Shown piece after piece: positions 11,012-21,955 of a stretch of 64,000 bases of DNA. The notes beneath the pieces were generated by a model. It searched no databases, had not been told where the DNA came from, and saw nothing but the letters and a program-made list of their open reading frames with translations. The position numbers and the translations under genes were made by a program. This stretch comes from Larix kaempferi (Eukaryota; Streptophyta; Pinopsida; Pinales; Pinaceae): assembly GCA_027924585.1 (NCBI GenBank), contig BSBM01000372.1, positions 10,833,001 to 10,897,000 of the forward strand, in the 5' to 3' direction. Each line of letters begins with the position of its first letter. Position 1 is the stretch's first letter.

Positions 11012-11990
11012 TCAACTTAAACGAATTGCAGTGTATTGTAAGATCTTGAAAGCACCATACCAATGATGTTTCAACTTCTTTCCTTCTCCTTGGCAAATCT
11101 CATTGCTTAAATGCAGCAACACAAGATCTCCAACCCAGAAACTATGAGCAGTTCTACTCTGATCATTCCTTGTTTTATACTTCAGTTGAGTTTTCTGAAG
11201 TTTTTCTTGTAGTTTTTTGTGGATTTGTTGTTTTCTTTTAATGAATTTCAGTGCTTTCTCTCGAGTCATCATCTACACTTTTTGTTTCATCAACAGATTT
11301 TTCAAGAACGTCAGAAGGAGTTTGGGTTAGAAAGCCTAAACATGTTTTAAAATGGGACCCTGATTGGTTTAGCAGTGAATTGCTCTATTGTAATTTGTAA
11401 CAATGTTGGGACTGATTGATTTAGCACTGAATTGTGCTATTGTAATTTCTAACAATGTTGAATATAAGGCAGGAATGCATCCCATCTTTTTGGGATTTTC
11501 AGATTATATATTCTAGGGTTTGTACGATCGTTCCATTCACAACTTCGTTTTGTGCATATTTGTGGATGGCAACTTTGTGGATGGGATGTTGTACACCTCT
11601 TTAACTTGGTCGTAACTTGGTGTACATCTTTTTCTCAAAGCGTCGTTAAAGGTTACAAAAGAATGAATAAATTCCAGATAACAAGCAATTTATCATTTTC
11701 TCTTTTGGTCTTGATCAAACCACCATGGAAATTCATATAAATGCTTTCCCATGTTCTACTAAGTGCTGGTAATGGCAAATACAATCCTAGTTTTGGGTTA
11801 GTTGATTTATTTGTACTACAAAGAACACGTCCTCTTAATGGACATACCTTCAAGTTGTTTGTATGACCAGCGACCATTAAGATGCGTGCTTCTCCGGTGA
11901 GTCAAATTTTGATGTTTCCATGATGACCAACAACCATTAAGATGTGTGCTTATCAAATTTTGATGTTTTCAGAAGTAATGTATAAATTGT
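11012..11990 (-). pseudogene. Gypsy pol array, unit A: integrase
   Basis: On the minus strand, 11877-11653 matches the integrase core entrance (PKLGLYLPLPALSRTWES, then NFHGGLIKTKRENDKLLV), as in chromovirus-type gypsy elements. Traces of the HHCC region run up to about 11990. 11272-11012 is the integrase C-terminal region (HSFWVGDLVLLHLSNE, GEGKKLKHHWYGAFKILQ). About 380 bp between them is non-homologous and holds a 52-bp tandem duplication (11360-11463), so the core's catalytic part has been lost or replaced. This is the most complete integrase of the array. Confidence 0.8.
11360..11463 (+). repeat. 52-bp tandem duplication
   Basis: Two units start at 11360 and 11412 (ctgattggtttagcagtgaa and ctgattgatttagcactgaa) and differ at a handful of positions. 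They lie inside the broken integrase. Confidence 0.85.
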
Positions 11991-12320
11991 TCAATTTGTA
12001 CACAAGTCCATTTCAAGAGTAATCAACTAGAAACTAAGCACCATTTGTACACCGTGTTTTGATCTCCCCATGAGTAAATGGCTCTAGTTGAATATTTGCA
12101 CTTGCAACATTAATCTATTGTATTGGATGTTCAGACAATAAATCAAATTTTTACTATTGCACCTTTTTTATACTTAATCAACAAATTGAATTAATGTAGA
12201 AACTGCATCCATTGAAATCCCTGGATTATTGCAACTTCCTTTGAGTTTCAAGGTTCTGCAGTGGTTTATGATCAATATGAATCATGGTTACTTTCTCAAT
12301 AAAGTGATGCTTCCATTTCT

Positions 12321-13388
12321 TCATGGCATGTACCAATTAAGAACTGCTCTTGTGAATGACTCACCAGTTTCCTCTCTTGCATCAGGACTAGTTGGCATGG
12401 CATTACCCAATGTAGTTTCAATTTCGAATGGTTTTTGCAAGTTGGGTAGAGTTGAGATTAGTGCTTCACAAACCTTCTTATTTCTTGTTGTAAGAGCATG
12501 TACAAGGGCTGTAATATATGAGAAATGGGCAGTAAATCTTCTCGAATAGTGCATGTGTCCCATGAAACTCCGCACTTTCGTGGCATTGCTTGGTCTTGAT
12601 TCGTGTTGACTTGAATCTTTACTGGATGCATTCTCATTTTTTCTCTAACTATAAATATGAAACTCCACACTTTAGTCGCTTTACCTGATCTTGATCATTT
12701 CACCTTGACATGAATCCTTCCTAGATGAATTCTCATTTCTTCTCTAACTATATACTTGAAATGTACTAAAGATTTGTAATAAGATTGTATTACAAATACC
12801 CATTTCTCTAAGTTGAGCGATAATTTATTGATTGTTGAATATTAATATATCAAAGTATACAATCACGAAAATGTCAATGAGAGGTACATGTACATCATTC
12901 ATGCATTTTGCACAAACCGAAGGGTAGAACCAACCATTCAAACAAGCCTTGTTTGGCCTTGAATGTTGTTAACTTGGTAATATGACATTTTCAAATTTAG
13001 CCTTCCAAAGTATTTAGTATGTTGCAGTTCGTCTAGCATGTCATCAACTCTACATTATGGGTACCTATGTTTATGGTAGTTTTGTTTAATGTTTGATACT
13101 CCACATTCTTGAAAATATATCTTTAGCTTTGTTAATTATTTAGCAAGTTGCAGTGGGTCTAGCACGACATCAACTCTACACTATACGTAATGGTTACATT
13201 TTTTTTGTCATCTTGTTTAATGCTCGATAATCCATGCACATTCTTCAAAATCCATCCTTCATTGTTATTGAGTTATTGGGTGATCTTTGTGGAGATTAAC
13301 TTGGTCTTATTACATGTTGATCCCCTCTTAATTTCTTCAAACAAACTTAATAAATATTTTGACAAGCACAAGTTGGGTAAAGGATAAT
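12321..13388 (-). pseudogene. Gypsy pol array, unit A: RT and RNase H
   Basis: Minus strand. 12575-12321 carries the RT thumb to RNase H junction (MRSFMGHMHYSRRFTAHFS and LPNLQKPFEIETTLGNAM). 12670-12458 overlaps it in another frame with REKMRMHPVKIQV, the connection just upstream. Further up to 13388 the DNA aligns with the RT core seen clearly in unit B (NRYPLRRFDD). Frameshifts are numerous. The segment stops abruptly at 13388, where an insertion begins, and resumes at 21205. Confidence 0.75.
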
Positions 13389-13679
13389 GTTCCACCAAGT
13401 TTTCGAGATGCGGGGACGTGGGAGCGGGAAAACACAGGATTGACCTATATAGAAGTTTGCCTTAAATTTTAGGAAACGTCAATGGGGATGTCGGGGTCTT
13501 CAACATAGGGGACCTCGCCAAAAATATTACAAAATTTATATTAGAATACAAAAAATTGAAAGTTGGAGCATAAGTCATTAAAGTCTATAATTTTATAATT
13601 TGAAGATTAATATAAGTTTACAACATGTATCAAATGAAATAAAATGAAATACAACCATACATAAGCTATAATTGATAAA

Positions 13680-13899
13680 GCCTGGTGGGTTAGCTCAAGT
13701 GGTTGAGAGCTGTGAGTTGTAAGCAGAAGGTCTCGGGGTCAAATCCCCGGGTGGCTATGCATTGATATATAAGGGCCTCACTTGATTTCTCCACCGGGTT
13801 AGGCCCCGTAATCAGGGCTGGTGGTTTACCTTGGGTACCATCCTCGAAATGAGGGGAAGTACCTGAGGGTTTCCCCACGACTTCTTACAAGGTAAAAAA
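13680..13899 (+). mobile_element. tRNA-derived SINE with perfect TSD
   Basis: The head is tRNA-like: gcctggtgggttagctcaag, with an A-box-like tagctcaagtgg at 13691-13702 and a B-box-like gggtcaaatcc at 13736-13746 set in the T-arm palindrome ggggtcaaatcccc. An unrelated body of about 130 bp (ctccaccgggttagg is a phrase I associate with plant SINEs) and a short A tail follow. The flanking 17-mer aagctataattgataaa is identical at 13663-13679 and 13900-13916, which fixes both ends. Such elements are transcribed by RNA polymerase III and move with LINE enzymes. Confidence 0.88.
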
Positions 13900-14224
13900 A
13901 AGCTATAATTGATAAAACAAAATAAAAAATACAACCATATTGAATAACGAAATGAAATCGAGGCTAGAGAGAAGGAAAATAATGGATGGTGTAGCCCTTT
14001 ATCACTTTTTTTAACTAATTTTTTTACTTTTTGGTCTAAAACGCTCAAAGGAAATGTGGGGACGCCATTTTTAGGAGGGAAACATTTCCCTCCTATGTTT
14101 CCTTGAGTTTCCTCGAAATGGAGAGGTGGTGGGGGTGATTCCAATGAAGTTTCCAAGTTTTCGAGACATGCGGGAGCGTGGAACCATGTTTCCCACCCTT
14201 GGGGATGCATACATGTGTAACAAT

Positions 14225-14991
14225 TGTTAGTTTTTCATCATTTAATTCAATATGATCTAGGATCTTAACTGAGAGAACAACATGTACAACATATCAAACA
14301 CAAGAGACACAAAACATTTCACCGGGGAAAACCAAGAAGGTGAAAAACCCCGCAACTTCCTCAGAGATAAAATGAGCACCAATACAAATATCACAAAGAT
14401 CAAACCCCAAAACAATAGATAGTCTCCTAGCAGTTGCTCCTCCTCCACTTGTGCGCACTCCTCCTCTCTCTCACTAATGCGAAGTGAGTGAGTGAGTGAA
14501 TGAATGAGAATGAGAGAGACACACTCTCTATTTATACAATGACTTGACTTTCCTTTTACTCTAACTGGGCTGACCTCTCTTAGGAGAGTCTAATAACCTA
14601 TTACCACTTGTTACTGGGCCGACCCCACTAGGGTGGTCTAATAACCCTTTAACCCACATGACTCATACAGGGTCGACTCCACCAAGGTGGTCTAATAACC
14701 CATCAAATATAAGTTACGACACTTACAATATAACTTGTGACACTACTCGGGGTCTAATGCCCTGTCATACATGGGAGGATGGACCTCAATGACTTTACAT
14801 GACTCAAGTACAATAATTACTTCTTCGACCTGGAGGAACAAACATCTTCATCGGAGGTACAACAATAGAATACAAATGACGACACTTCCGATCGGAGGAA
14901 TAAGACATCTCTGTCGAGGATACAATAAAGTACAAATGTAATACATACAATATACAAGTGAATATCTTTCGAAGGTACAAATACATCAACA
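14225..14991 (-). repeat. 3' LTR (minus-strand copia)
   Basis: 767 bp; on the minus strand it begins TGTTGATGTATTTG and ends CTAACA. It contains a TATA-like box tataaatag (minus strand, 14528-14536), a GAGT/GAAT microsatellite (about 14480-14510), and three imperfect units of about 50 bp (14566-14705). Each unit carries a small hairpin, such as ccccactagggtgg and ccaccaaggtgg. Confidence 0.92.
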
Positions 14992-15000
14992 CTCCCTCTT
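14992..15000 (-). other. Polypurine tract of minus-strand copia
   Basis: ctccctctt on the plus strand is aagagggag on the coding strand, directly upstream of the 3' LTR's TG. Confidence 0.75.
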
Positions 15001-15284
15001 AACTAGGAAGGTATTCTCTTGACACAGGTCGTCAATACATATAGGCACAACTCTTCAATTCCGGAGTTGGATCATCGTCACTGGATCACGGAGGATCACG
15101 GAGCATCATCGTCACTGCTCCTGTACTCCTCATCTCGATCACTTTTGCTATCTCTCAATTCTTCTCGTCATAGGAAGTTCTACAGAGCCATCCCTTTTTC
15201 AAGTTGGTTGTAGGCCTAGCTTCTTGTAGGTCTTCATCATATCTGGCCATCCTGTGGAATCCTTAGGGTTGATTACATGCGTCA

Positions 15285-15718
15285 ACAAAACCTCGAAAGA
15301 GCATCCTAGACTCTTACGAGCTTACTGCTCAACCTATCGGATCTCCCAGGATCTTTTACATGTGACCTTCACAAAACCTTAAAAGAGTATCTTGCAACCT
15401 GCAAGATCTCTAAAGAGCATCCCAGGTTCTTTTCCGTGCCTAGCACAACCTGTCCGGATCTCTAGTATCTTTTACATGTGAACTCACAAAACCTTAAAAG
15501 AGTATCTTGCATCCTGCGAAATCTCTAAAGACCATCCTAGGATCTTTTTCATGCCTAACACAACCTGTCCGGATCTCCAGGATCTTTTCTATGCGACCCT
15601 TGCAAAACCTTAAAAGAGTATCTTGCATCCTGCAAGATCTCTAAAGAGCACCCCAAGATCTTTTACGTGCCTAGCACAACCTGTCCGGATCTCTAGGATC
15701 TTTTCTATGCAGCTGCAC
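15285..15718. repeat. 115-bp tandem array, about 3.5 units
   Basis: Units begin at 15373, 15488 and 15604 with aaaaccttaaaagagtatct and share a cctgtccggatct block. A more divergent partial unit starts near 15285. The array sits in the 3' non-coding part of the copia element, between RNase H and the LTR. Confidence 0.85.
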
Positions 15719-15860
15719 AACCTGTCCACGGCCACGGAGTATCATCCTGATACTCATGATCATACTGATCATCATCATACAGTACATCATCCCGATGCAC
15801 ATCATCATCACATGATCACCCTGATCATATACATCGCATCATCTTGATGCATATCATCTG

Positions 15861-16080
15861 GAGCATCATCCTGTTGCTCATCACCACATGATCATCCTGA
15901 TCATCATCATAGCATCGTCCTGATGCATATCATCTGGAGCATCGTCCTGGTTCTCATCACCACATGATCATCCTGATCATCATCATAGCATCGTCCTGAT
16001 GCATATCATCTGGAGCATCGTCCTGGTTCTCATCACCACATGATCATCCTGATCATCATCATAGCATCGTCTTGATGCTC
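15861..16080. repeat. 76-bp tandem array, about 2.9 units
   Basis: Units start at 15861, 15937 and 16013 (gagcatcgtcctggttctca and following bases) and are nearly identical. The sequence is built of catcatcctgatcat-like steps, so a shorter repeat probably expanded first; catcat/tgatcat steps extend back to about 15735. Confidence 0.9.
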
Positions 16081-16154
16081 AACACTTACTTCCATAGCCA
16101 TGGGAAGGATCCTCCTACCACCATGCTTGGAATGGATCCTGCAAATGTGTACCA

Positions 16155-16826
16155 TCACTTCCTCCTCGAAGTATCTTCTATTTGAAGAATACCAAGCCTC
16201 TCTTTGAAGTACTTGAACTTCACTCGGGCTAGTGGTTTGATCAACATATCTGCAATCTGCTCATCCGTCACAACATACTGGAGCTTCATTGCTCCTCTCT
16301 CCACCATATCCATGATATAGTGATACTTGATCTCGATGTGTTCCGACTCGTCATGGAACACCGGGTTCTCAGACAACTTCACATAACTCTGGTTGTCACA
16401 ATAGATACAAGTAGCATCCAACTAGAGATCAAATAAATCAGACAATAGCTTCCTTATCCATACTACCTCACAACTAGCCGAACAAGCTGCGACATACTTT
16501 GCTTCGACTGTACTGAGTGCTCCGCATGATTGCTTCATGCTAAACCAAGAGATCACACCTAATCCCATAGTGAAGCAGCACCCCGAAGTGCTCTTCCTAT
16601 CTGCAACACTTCCTGCCCAATATGAATCAACATAACCCTCCAGGTTAAACTTTTGATTCGCATCATACTTGAGCCCATAATTAACCGTACCCTTCAGGTA
16701 CCTCAGAATATGCTTTACAGCAATCAGGTGAACATGTCTAGAATCCGTCAGGGACTGGATCAATGTGTTCACAGCAAAGCAAATATATGGTCTCATGTTC
16801 GTCAGGTACATCAAGGACCCAATCAT
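16155..16826 (-). pseudogene. pol: copia RNase H
   Basis: Minus strand, one frame with a TAG at 16422-16424. It covers the end of RT (MIGSLMYLTNMRPYICFAVN) and the RNase H domain: LEGYVDSYWAGSVADRKSTS (first Asp, in the usual DADWAG block), ALSTVEAKYVA (Glu), IYCDNQSYVKLSENPVFHD (Asp) and HIEIKYHYIMDMV, then the terminal TDEQIADMLIKPL block. The same frame continues upstream into RT across further stops at 16827 and 16989, with no frameshift. Confidence 0.9.
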
Positions 16827-16988
16827 CTAACGATACATCATGGCATCAACCGACTCTGAAGAAGCATCACTCAATAGCTTTAGGTTCGATCCCATAGGTG
16901 TGGCCATGGCCTTGCAATCCATCATCCCAAACCGCTTCAGGATCTCTATTGCATACTTTCCTTCTCCAAGGAATATTCCATCTGCACT

Positions 16989-17720
16989 CTACCACACCTC
17001 CATACCTAGAAAGTAACGCATCATACCCAAGTCCTTCATCTCGAACTTGGCAGCAAGCTTCCTTTTCGTGTCGGCAATCAACCTATCCTCACCTGTTACA
17101 AACAGGTCATCGACATACAATAAGAGTATCACTGGATTTCCTTCCTCAACCTTGTAGTAAAGGTTGGAATCCGCTTTACTCTTGGTAAATCCCAAACTGG
17201 ACAGGAATTTGTCTATCCTGCCGTGCCATGTCTTGGGTGCTTGTTTCAAATCGTACAAGGCTTTCTTCAATTTGCACACATGTGACTCCCTGTCATGTGT
17301 CTCAAAACCGAGTGGCTGCTCCACATACACTTCCTCTTCGACTACACCATTCAAGAAAGTTGTCTTGACATCCATCTGGTGTATCTTCCACTTCATCACT
17401 GCAAACATATCAAGTACTGTTCCGATGGAAGTGTATCTGGCTACAGATGCAAAAGTCTCTTCATAATCTATCCCTTCTTTCTGGGAGAAGCCACAAACCA
17501 CAAACCTTGCCTTGTATTTCTCTATGCTGCCATCCGCAGAATGCTTGATCTTGTAGATCCACTTGGAAGTCACAACAGACTTCCCTTTTGGTCTTGGGAC
17601 CACATCCCAAACATCATTCTTCATGATCGATTGTATTCCTCGATCATGGCATCCTTCCATTACTGCATCCCTGATATTGGGAACTTCAGATTCTTCAATA
17701 TCTTCATTAGGTAGTTTTCT
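16989..17720 (-). pseudogene. pol: copia reverse transcriptase
   Basis: Minus strand. The RT frame holds NDVWDVVPRPKGKSVVTSKW, KYKARFVVCGFSQ, QMDVKTTFLNG (first catalytic Asp), the ALYDLKQAPKTWH block, LLLYVDDLFVTG (catalytic YVDD) and KDLGMMRYFLGMEVW, then a TAG. The active-site motif is intact. The frame can be followed upstream to about 17720. Together with the RNase H it gives about 1.5 kb with three stops and no frameshift, so the element is younger than the surrounding gypsy array. No integrase precedes it. Confidence 0.92.
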
Positions 17721-17774
17721 TGAACTTCGTTGCTGGAATAAATGTCGTTGTCCTTCTTTTGTAGGTGATTATAC

Positions 17775-20413
17775 ATGATCTTTCCTACAAGTCAAATTCA
17801 ATTGCATGATTAGAAACTTCTCATAGTTTTTTCAAAAACAAATTCTTACACATAAGAATGCATGTCATACAATCATGCAATTATCTTAGTCAATGCTTCA
17901 ATACAACATTTATCCATATCTCGTAACTTTCTAAATACCTTCCATCTCTACCAGAACATTTGTTAAGATTGTGCACAACTCCCAACATGTCAGCAAAGAG
18001 GTTTCATACTAGATAGGTAGCAATGGAATGTTGTACAGTACCATAGGCCACTTGCCCATTACTTGCATATTAGTAGTGTCTTGTTCATTAATGCAACTTT
18101 TCTAATATGCATAATATACATCCTAAATCTAGGAACATAAGCATGTACATGACTAGACAACATCACTTAAGTAATCAAATATATAATAAATGACAATTCA
18201 AATACTTATCTTTGTTTGGTTAATGGGTGGACTCCCTCTCAATCTTTGCTTTCTTGCAGGAAATATTGGAGTGTGCTCCCTCTTGATCTTTGCTTCATTT
18301 ATGATATCTTCATGATTATATGTCTTTGAACTTCTATCCATCCTGGACCACTATGCATGCTTAAGTGTGCACTAGTGTCATCATTGTGTCACTAGTGTCA
18401 TCATTGTGTCATCCTCAATATTTCATACATAATCATACATGCATTAGTATAATCTCAATACTTATCAAAACATTATGATTCTAAATAATCTTAATCATGT
18501 ATGGTCATGATCATTTCATACACAAGCGTTAGTATTCAAGGTTTCAGGGAGGACTTCTTTTACTCATGCATATTTTTATTTGACTATAGGACTCTTCTAG
18601 TTTGTCATATCATTAATCAAACTAAGAAGCATAATATGCATAAACCCATGATTACTCAAACTTATAACTTCATGAATTATCAATCATACCAAGTATACTT
18701 ATATAAGATCCTAACACAAGGTAGGATTATAACCTGATATAGGAAAAACATACTTGGATTATCATGCTTGCTAGTTATGTCTAACATACCCACATAATGT
18801 CTTCTTGTTCTCTTCAATGACTTGTGCTAGTAACCTACATATCTCATAAGTTAACCATTGTAGAACCAAATTATACTACACCTCGTAAGTAGAGCTTCTA
18901 TGTGATCAATGGTTATGGATGAGTCTTTGTCTTCATGTCACCATGGTCATACGTTCTTGATCTAGAACTTGATTTGTCTTTCTTGATGTACCTTTCATGT
19001 TAGCGGACAACATCATCCTCATACAACATCACCCTCATACAACATCATAGTGCATTAGTACAATCATAAGTGTCGTAACCTTAATCAATGAATGTCTTCT
19101 ATCATGCATTCATACTTTTACTAAGGTGATAAGACAAGTCTAAAATTAATCAAGATTGTACTAACCTCAATAATATGAAGACAAATATATCATAAACTTA
19201 ATCATGAACAAATTTCAAAGCATACCTATCTCTCCTCAAGTCATACCTGTCGGAATTGCTTGTAGTCTTCTTATGTAAGGCCTTAGCCTCATCTCCCTCT
19301 GAAACTGGAACTTATTCACATATGCATGTTTCCAATTCATCAACTTCTACGATTAACCCAATCCACTTTGATTTGTTGAAGCTCTTTCTGGAGCTGGATT
19401 AGAGTTTGTCAGAGAAACCCTAAAAATTCAAACTTTGAATTTCAAACTTCTGATTGGATGAAAAGATGCACCTTGATGAGCTAATCAAGCTAGTATACTT
19501 CAATTTTGAAATCTTCAAAATTTGACCCCTCAAAAATGACTTTGAAAGTTTCGGATTTGTAGCTTCTGTCAAATTCTGGTTTTCTGATTTTTTTGTCAAA
19601 ATCCCGAACTAGGGTTTGATAGAGCCCGAGGTTCTACCCAACCAAAAACTTCGATCTTGGTCTCTGAATTTTGATTTTGAAGAGGAGCATCTAGTCGTGG
19701 TCTCAGATTCCAAAAATTCCAACTTTTTCAAAAATCCTAATTTCCCACAGTAGTGACGATCCAAAAATGAAAGTGCTCGGAATCCAATTCTGTTTGGACA
19801 GAAATATATGCCATATTCTTTCTGATGTGTCTCTGAAATTTCAGATCCTCAAGGTCTGAAACTTCAGCCTATGGTAGAATGACTTGTCATCTTTCCAACC
19901 CCATAAATCTGACCTCAAATGGATTCTCCATTAGAGATATATGCCAAGTGTCGCAACATTACCTGTTTATGGGAAGAAACAACATAGAGAACTTGTACGG
20001 AGTGCCACGTGTCACTGTTTCAACTTCGGCCTTTGTAAAGAAGACCTCTGAAACTACAGCCTGTGCCCTAACTGACACTTTTTACAGAATTCCATTTGGA
20101 ACATCCTAGCCTGAGATATGACCTCTGTGCCTAGGTCACCTGTTTAGGGCTTCAATATGGAAGAGGCAGAAACCCTAACTTGTACGGATCATATATCACA
20201 AAGTACAATGAATCTGGGGCTGTCCTTCGGACACAAGGTACATGGACGTTTCATATTCGACTTGTAAATGTTTCAGATCCTGAACCCTCACCAAAACTTA
20301 TTTATAGCGAAAGTGCCACGATGACTGGTTTTTACTATACCAAGCCCTAACTTCCAATTTGTCGCAAGTGCAACAAGTGTCATAAATGCCATACCATGCC
20401 TTCCTTCAGGATA
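17775..20413 (-). other. Leader region of copia lacking gag, PR and integrase
   Basis: 2.6 kb between the primer site and RT. Six-frame inspection shows no zinc knuckle, DSGA protease or integrase HHCC/DDE motif. It is AT-rich with small repeats (for example the acaacatca/catac phrase three times at about 19010-19045). The missing genes were either lost in a deletion with replacement or never present in this family. Confidence 0.65.
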
Positions 20414-20425
20414 GCTCTGATACCA
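20414..20425 (-). other. Primer binding site (Met-tRNA type)
   Basis: gctctgatacca on the plus strand is tggtatcagagc on the coding strand, the standard plant copia primer site. It directly follows the 5' LTR. Confidence 0.93.
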
Positions 20426-21199
20426 TTTTACTTTTTCATCATTTAATTCAATATGATCTAGGATCTTAATTGAGAGAACAACATGTGCAACATATCAAAC
20501 ACAAGAGACAAGAGACATAAAGCATTTCACTGGGGAAAACCAAGAAGGTGAAAAACCCCGCAACTTCCTTAGAGATAGAATGGGAACCAATACAAAGATA
20601 ACAAACATCAAACCCCAAAACAAGAGATAGTCTCCTAGAAGTTGCTCCTCCTCCACTTGTGTGCACTCCTCCTCTCTCTCACTAATGCGAAGTGAGTGAG
20701 TGAGTGAATGAATGAGAATGCGAGAGACACACTCTCTATTTATACAATGACTTGACTTGAATTTTACTCTAACTGGGACGACCTCCCTTAGGAGAGTCTA
20801 ATAACCCATTACCAATTGTTACTAGGCTGACCCCACTAGGGTGGTCTAATAACCCTTTAACCCACATGACTCATACAGGGTTGACCCCACCAAGGTGGTC
20901 TAATAACCCATAAAATATAAGTTACGACACTTACAATATAACTTGCGACACTACTCCGGGGTCTAATGCCCTGTCATACATGGGAGGATGGACCTCAATG
21001 ACTTTACATGACTCAAGTACAATAATGACTTCTCCGACCCGTAGGAACAAACATCTCTGTCGGAGGTATAACAATAGAATACAATGACGACACTTCCGAT
21101 CAGAGGAATAAGACATCTCTGTCGGGGATACAATAAAGTACAAATGTAATACATACAATATACAAGTGAATATATTCCGAAGTTACAAATACATCAACA
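20426..21199 (-). repeat. 5' LTR (minus-strand copia)
   Basis: 774 bp, partner of 14225-14991. On the minus strand it begins TGTTGATG; its last bases are AAAA where the partner ends AACA, so the terminal CA has mutated. TATA-like tataaatag is at 20736-20744 on the minus strand. Confidence 0.92.
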
Positions 21200-21204
21200 A
21201 CAAT

Positions 21205-21955
21205 GGTAAAGGATACTCGGGGCACTATAGCATTTTGTGTTCCACCTTTTTTTAGATGCAAACCCTTTGGTTTTTGGAATTTTCTTTAATTTATATTGTA
21301 TCAATAAATCCTAAATTTGCATCATCTATTTGTTAGTGATGGTTGGTATACTTTCAGTCTTGAGCTTGATTATCTTTTTGTTTGATAACCATCATTAAAA
21401 ATTTCTTACTTGCATTGATGAATCTCTTAGCTCCATTGGTTGAAACCATAGTGATTTTTTACTTAGCTTTATAAGCATTGATTATAAATGGTTGTACATC
21501 TTTAATAAGTTTGTACTTTTGTAGTCTTCGAAGGAATATTCCATCAAATTCCAATACATAAGAGTTTCCAAAAACTAAACTTACATTATCTTGTAACTTG
21601 TTGTTTGTCTAAGAAATATGGCATCAAAATTCCTTAGATAAGGGTTTCCAATAACAACTTCACAAGCATCTAGTAGTACCACACCACACTCTATTTCATT
21701 AATGAAATATGTTGATATGACAATTTTAAACTTACATTGTCTTGTAACTTGTAGTTCGGCGTCTTCGTGGAACCATCCCAAGGGATGTTTCTATGGATTT
21801 TTGTGTCTTTAGTTTTATTTTTTGCACTTAAAGCATCTTCAGATTGGATTCTTTTAACCGTGTCAATTCATGTCTTAATTTATGCCATCTTCATTTTGAT
21901 TTTGAATTGATTCCAAATGGTCTTTTCACATGGAATTAAAAACCACATTTTATTG
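21205..21955 (-). pseudogene. Gypsy pol array, unit A continued: protease region
   Basis: Resumption of unit A after the insertion. On the minus strand, 21781-21581 reads VTRQCKFKIVISTYFINEIE and VVLLDACEVVIGNPYLRNFD, the segment between the aspartic protease and RT of chromovirus-like gypsy elements. The remaining sequence to 21955 joins directly to the integrase of unit B. That is the opposite order to a single element and shows head-to-tail repetition. Confidence 0.7.

Larger units (their letters stand above)
14225..21199 (-). mobile_element. Ty1/copia element on minus strand, RT-RNase H only
   Basis: A 6,975-bp element bounded by direct LTRs (14225-14991 and 20426-21199) and by a perfect 5-bp target duplication acaat (14220-14224 and 21200-21204). 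Read on the minus strand: 5' LTR, Met-tRNA primer site, about 2.6 kb with no recognisable gag, protease or integrase, then RT and RNase H (17720-16155), tandem arrays, a purine tract and the 3' LTR. It inserted into the GGGGACG-rich segment that already interrupted gypsy unit A. Confidence 0.93.
13376..21215. mobile_element. Insertion into gypsy unit A with about 11-bp direct flank repeat
   Basis: The gypsy sequence is continuous in units B-E but broken here. ggtaaaggata is present at both break points (13376-13386 and 21205-21215) and only once at the homologous site in the other units, so it reads as a 9-11 bp target duplication. The host insertion proper is about 0.83 kb (13387-14219) once the copia element (14225-21199, plus its TSD copy) is subtracted. 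It is rich in GGGGACG, GGGAG and matching CCC blocks. A direct repeat (ccaagttttcgaga and following bases) lies at 13394 and 14153, near its two ends. The outermost bases (aatgttccac / attgttacac on the complement) are weakly inverted. The 9-11 bp duplication suggests a MULE- or hAT-like DNA element, but no transposase is present. Confidence 0.5.

Noticed and set aside
13690-13752. Functional tRNA gene at the SINE head
   Set aside because: The acceptor and anticodon stems do not pair properly, and the sequence continues into a SINE body with an A tail and a target duplication.
15861-16080. CRISPR-like array of regularly spaced repeats
   Set aside because: The units are directly adjacent with no unique spacers, and the sequence is a plant retrotransposon minisatellite.
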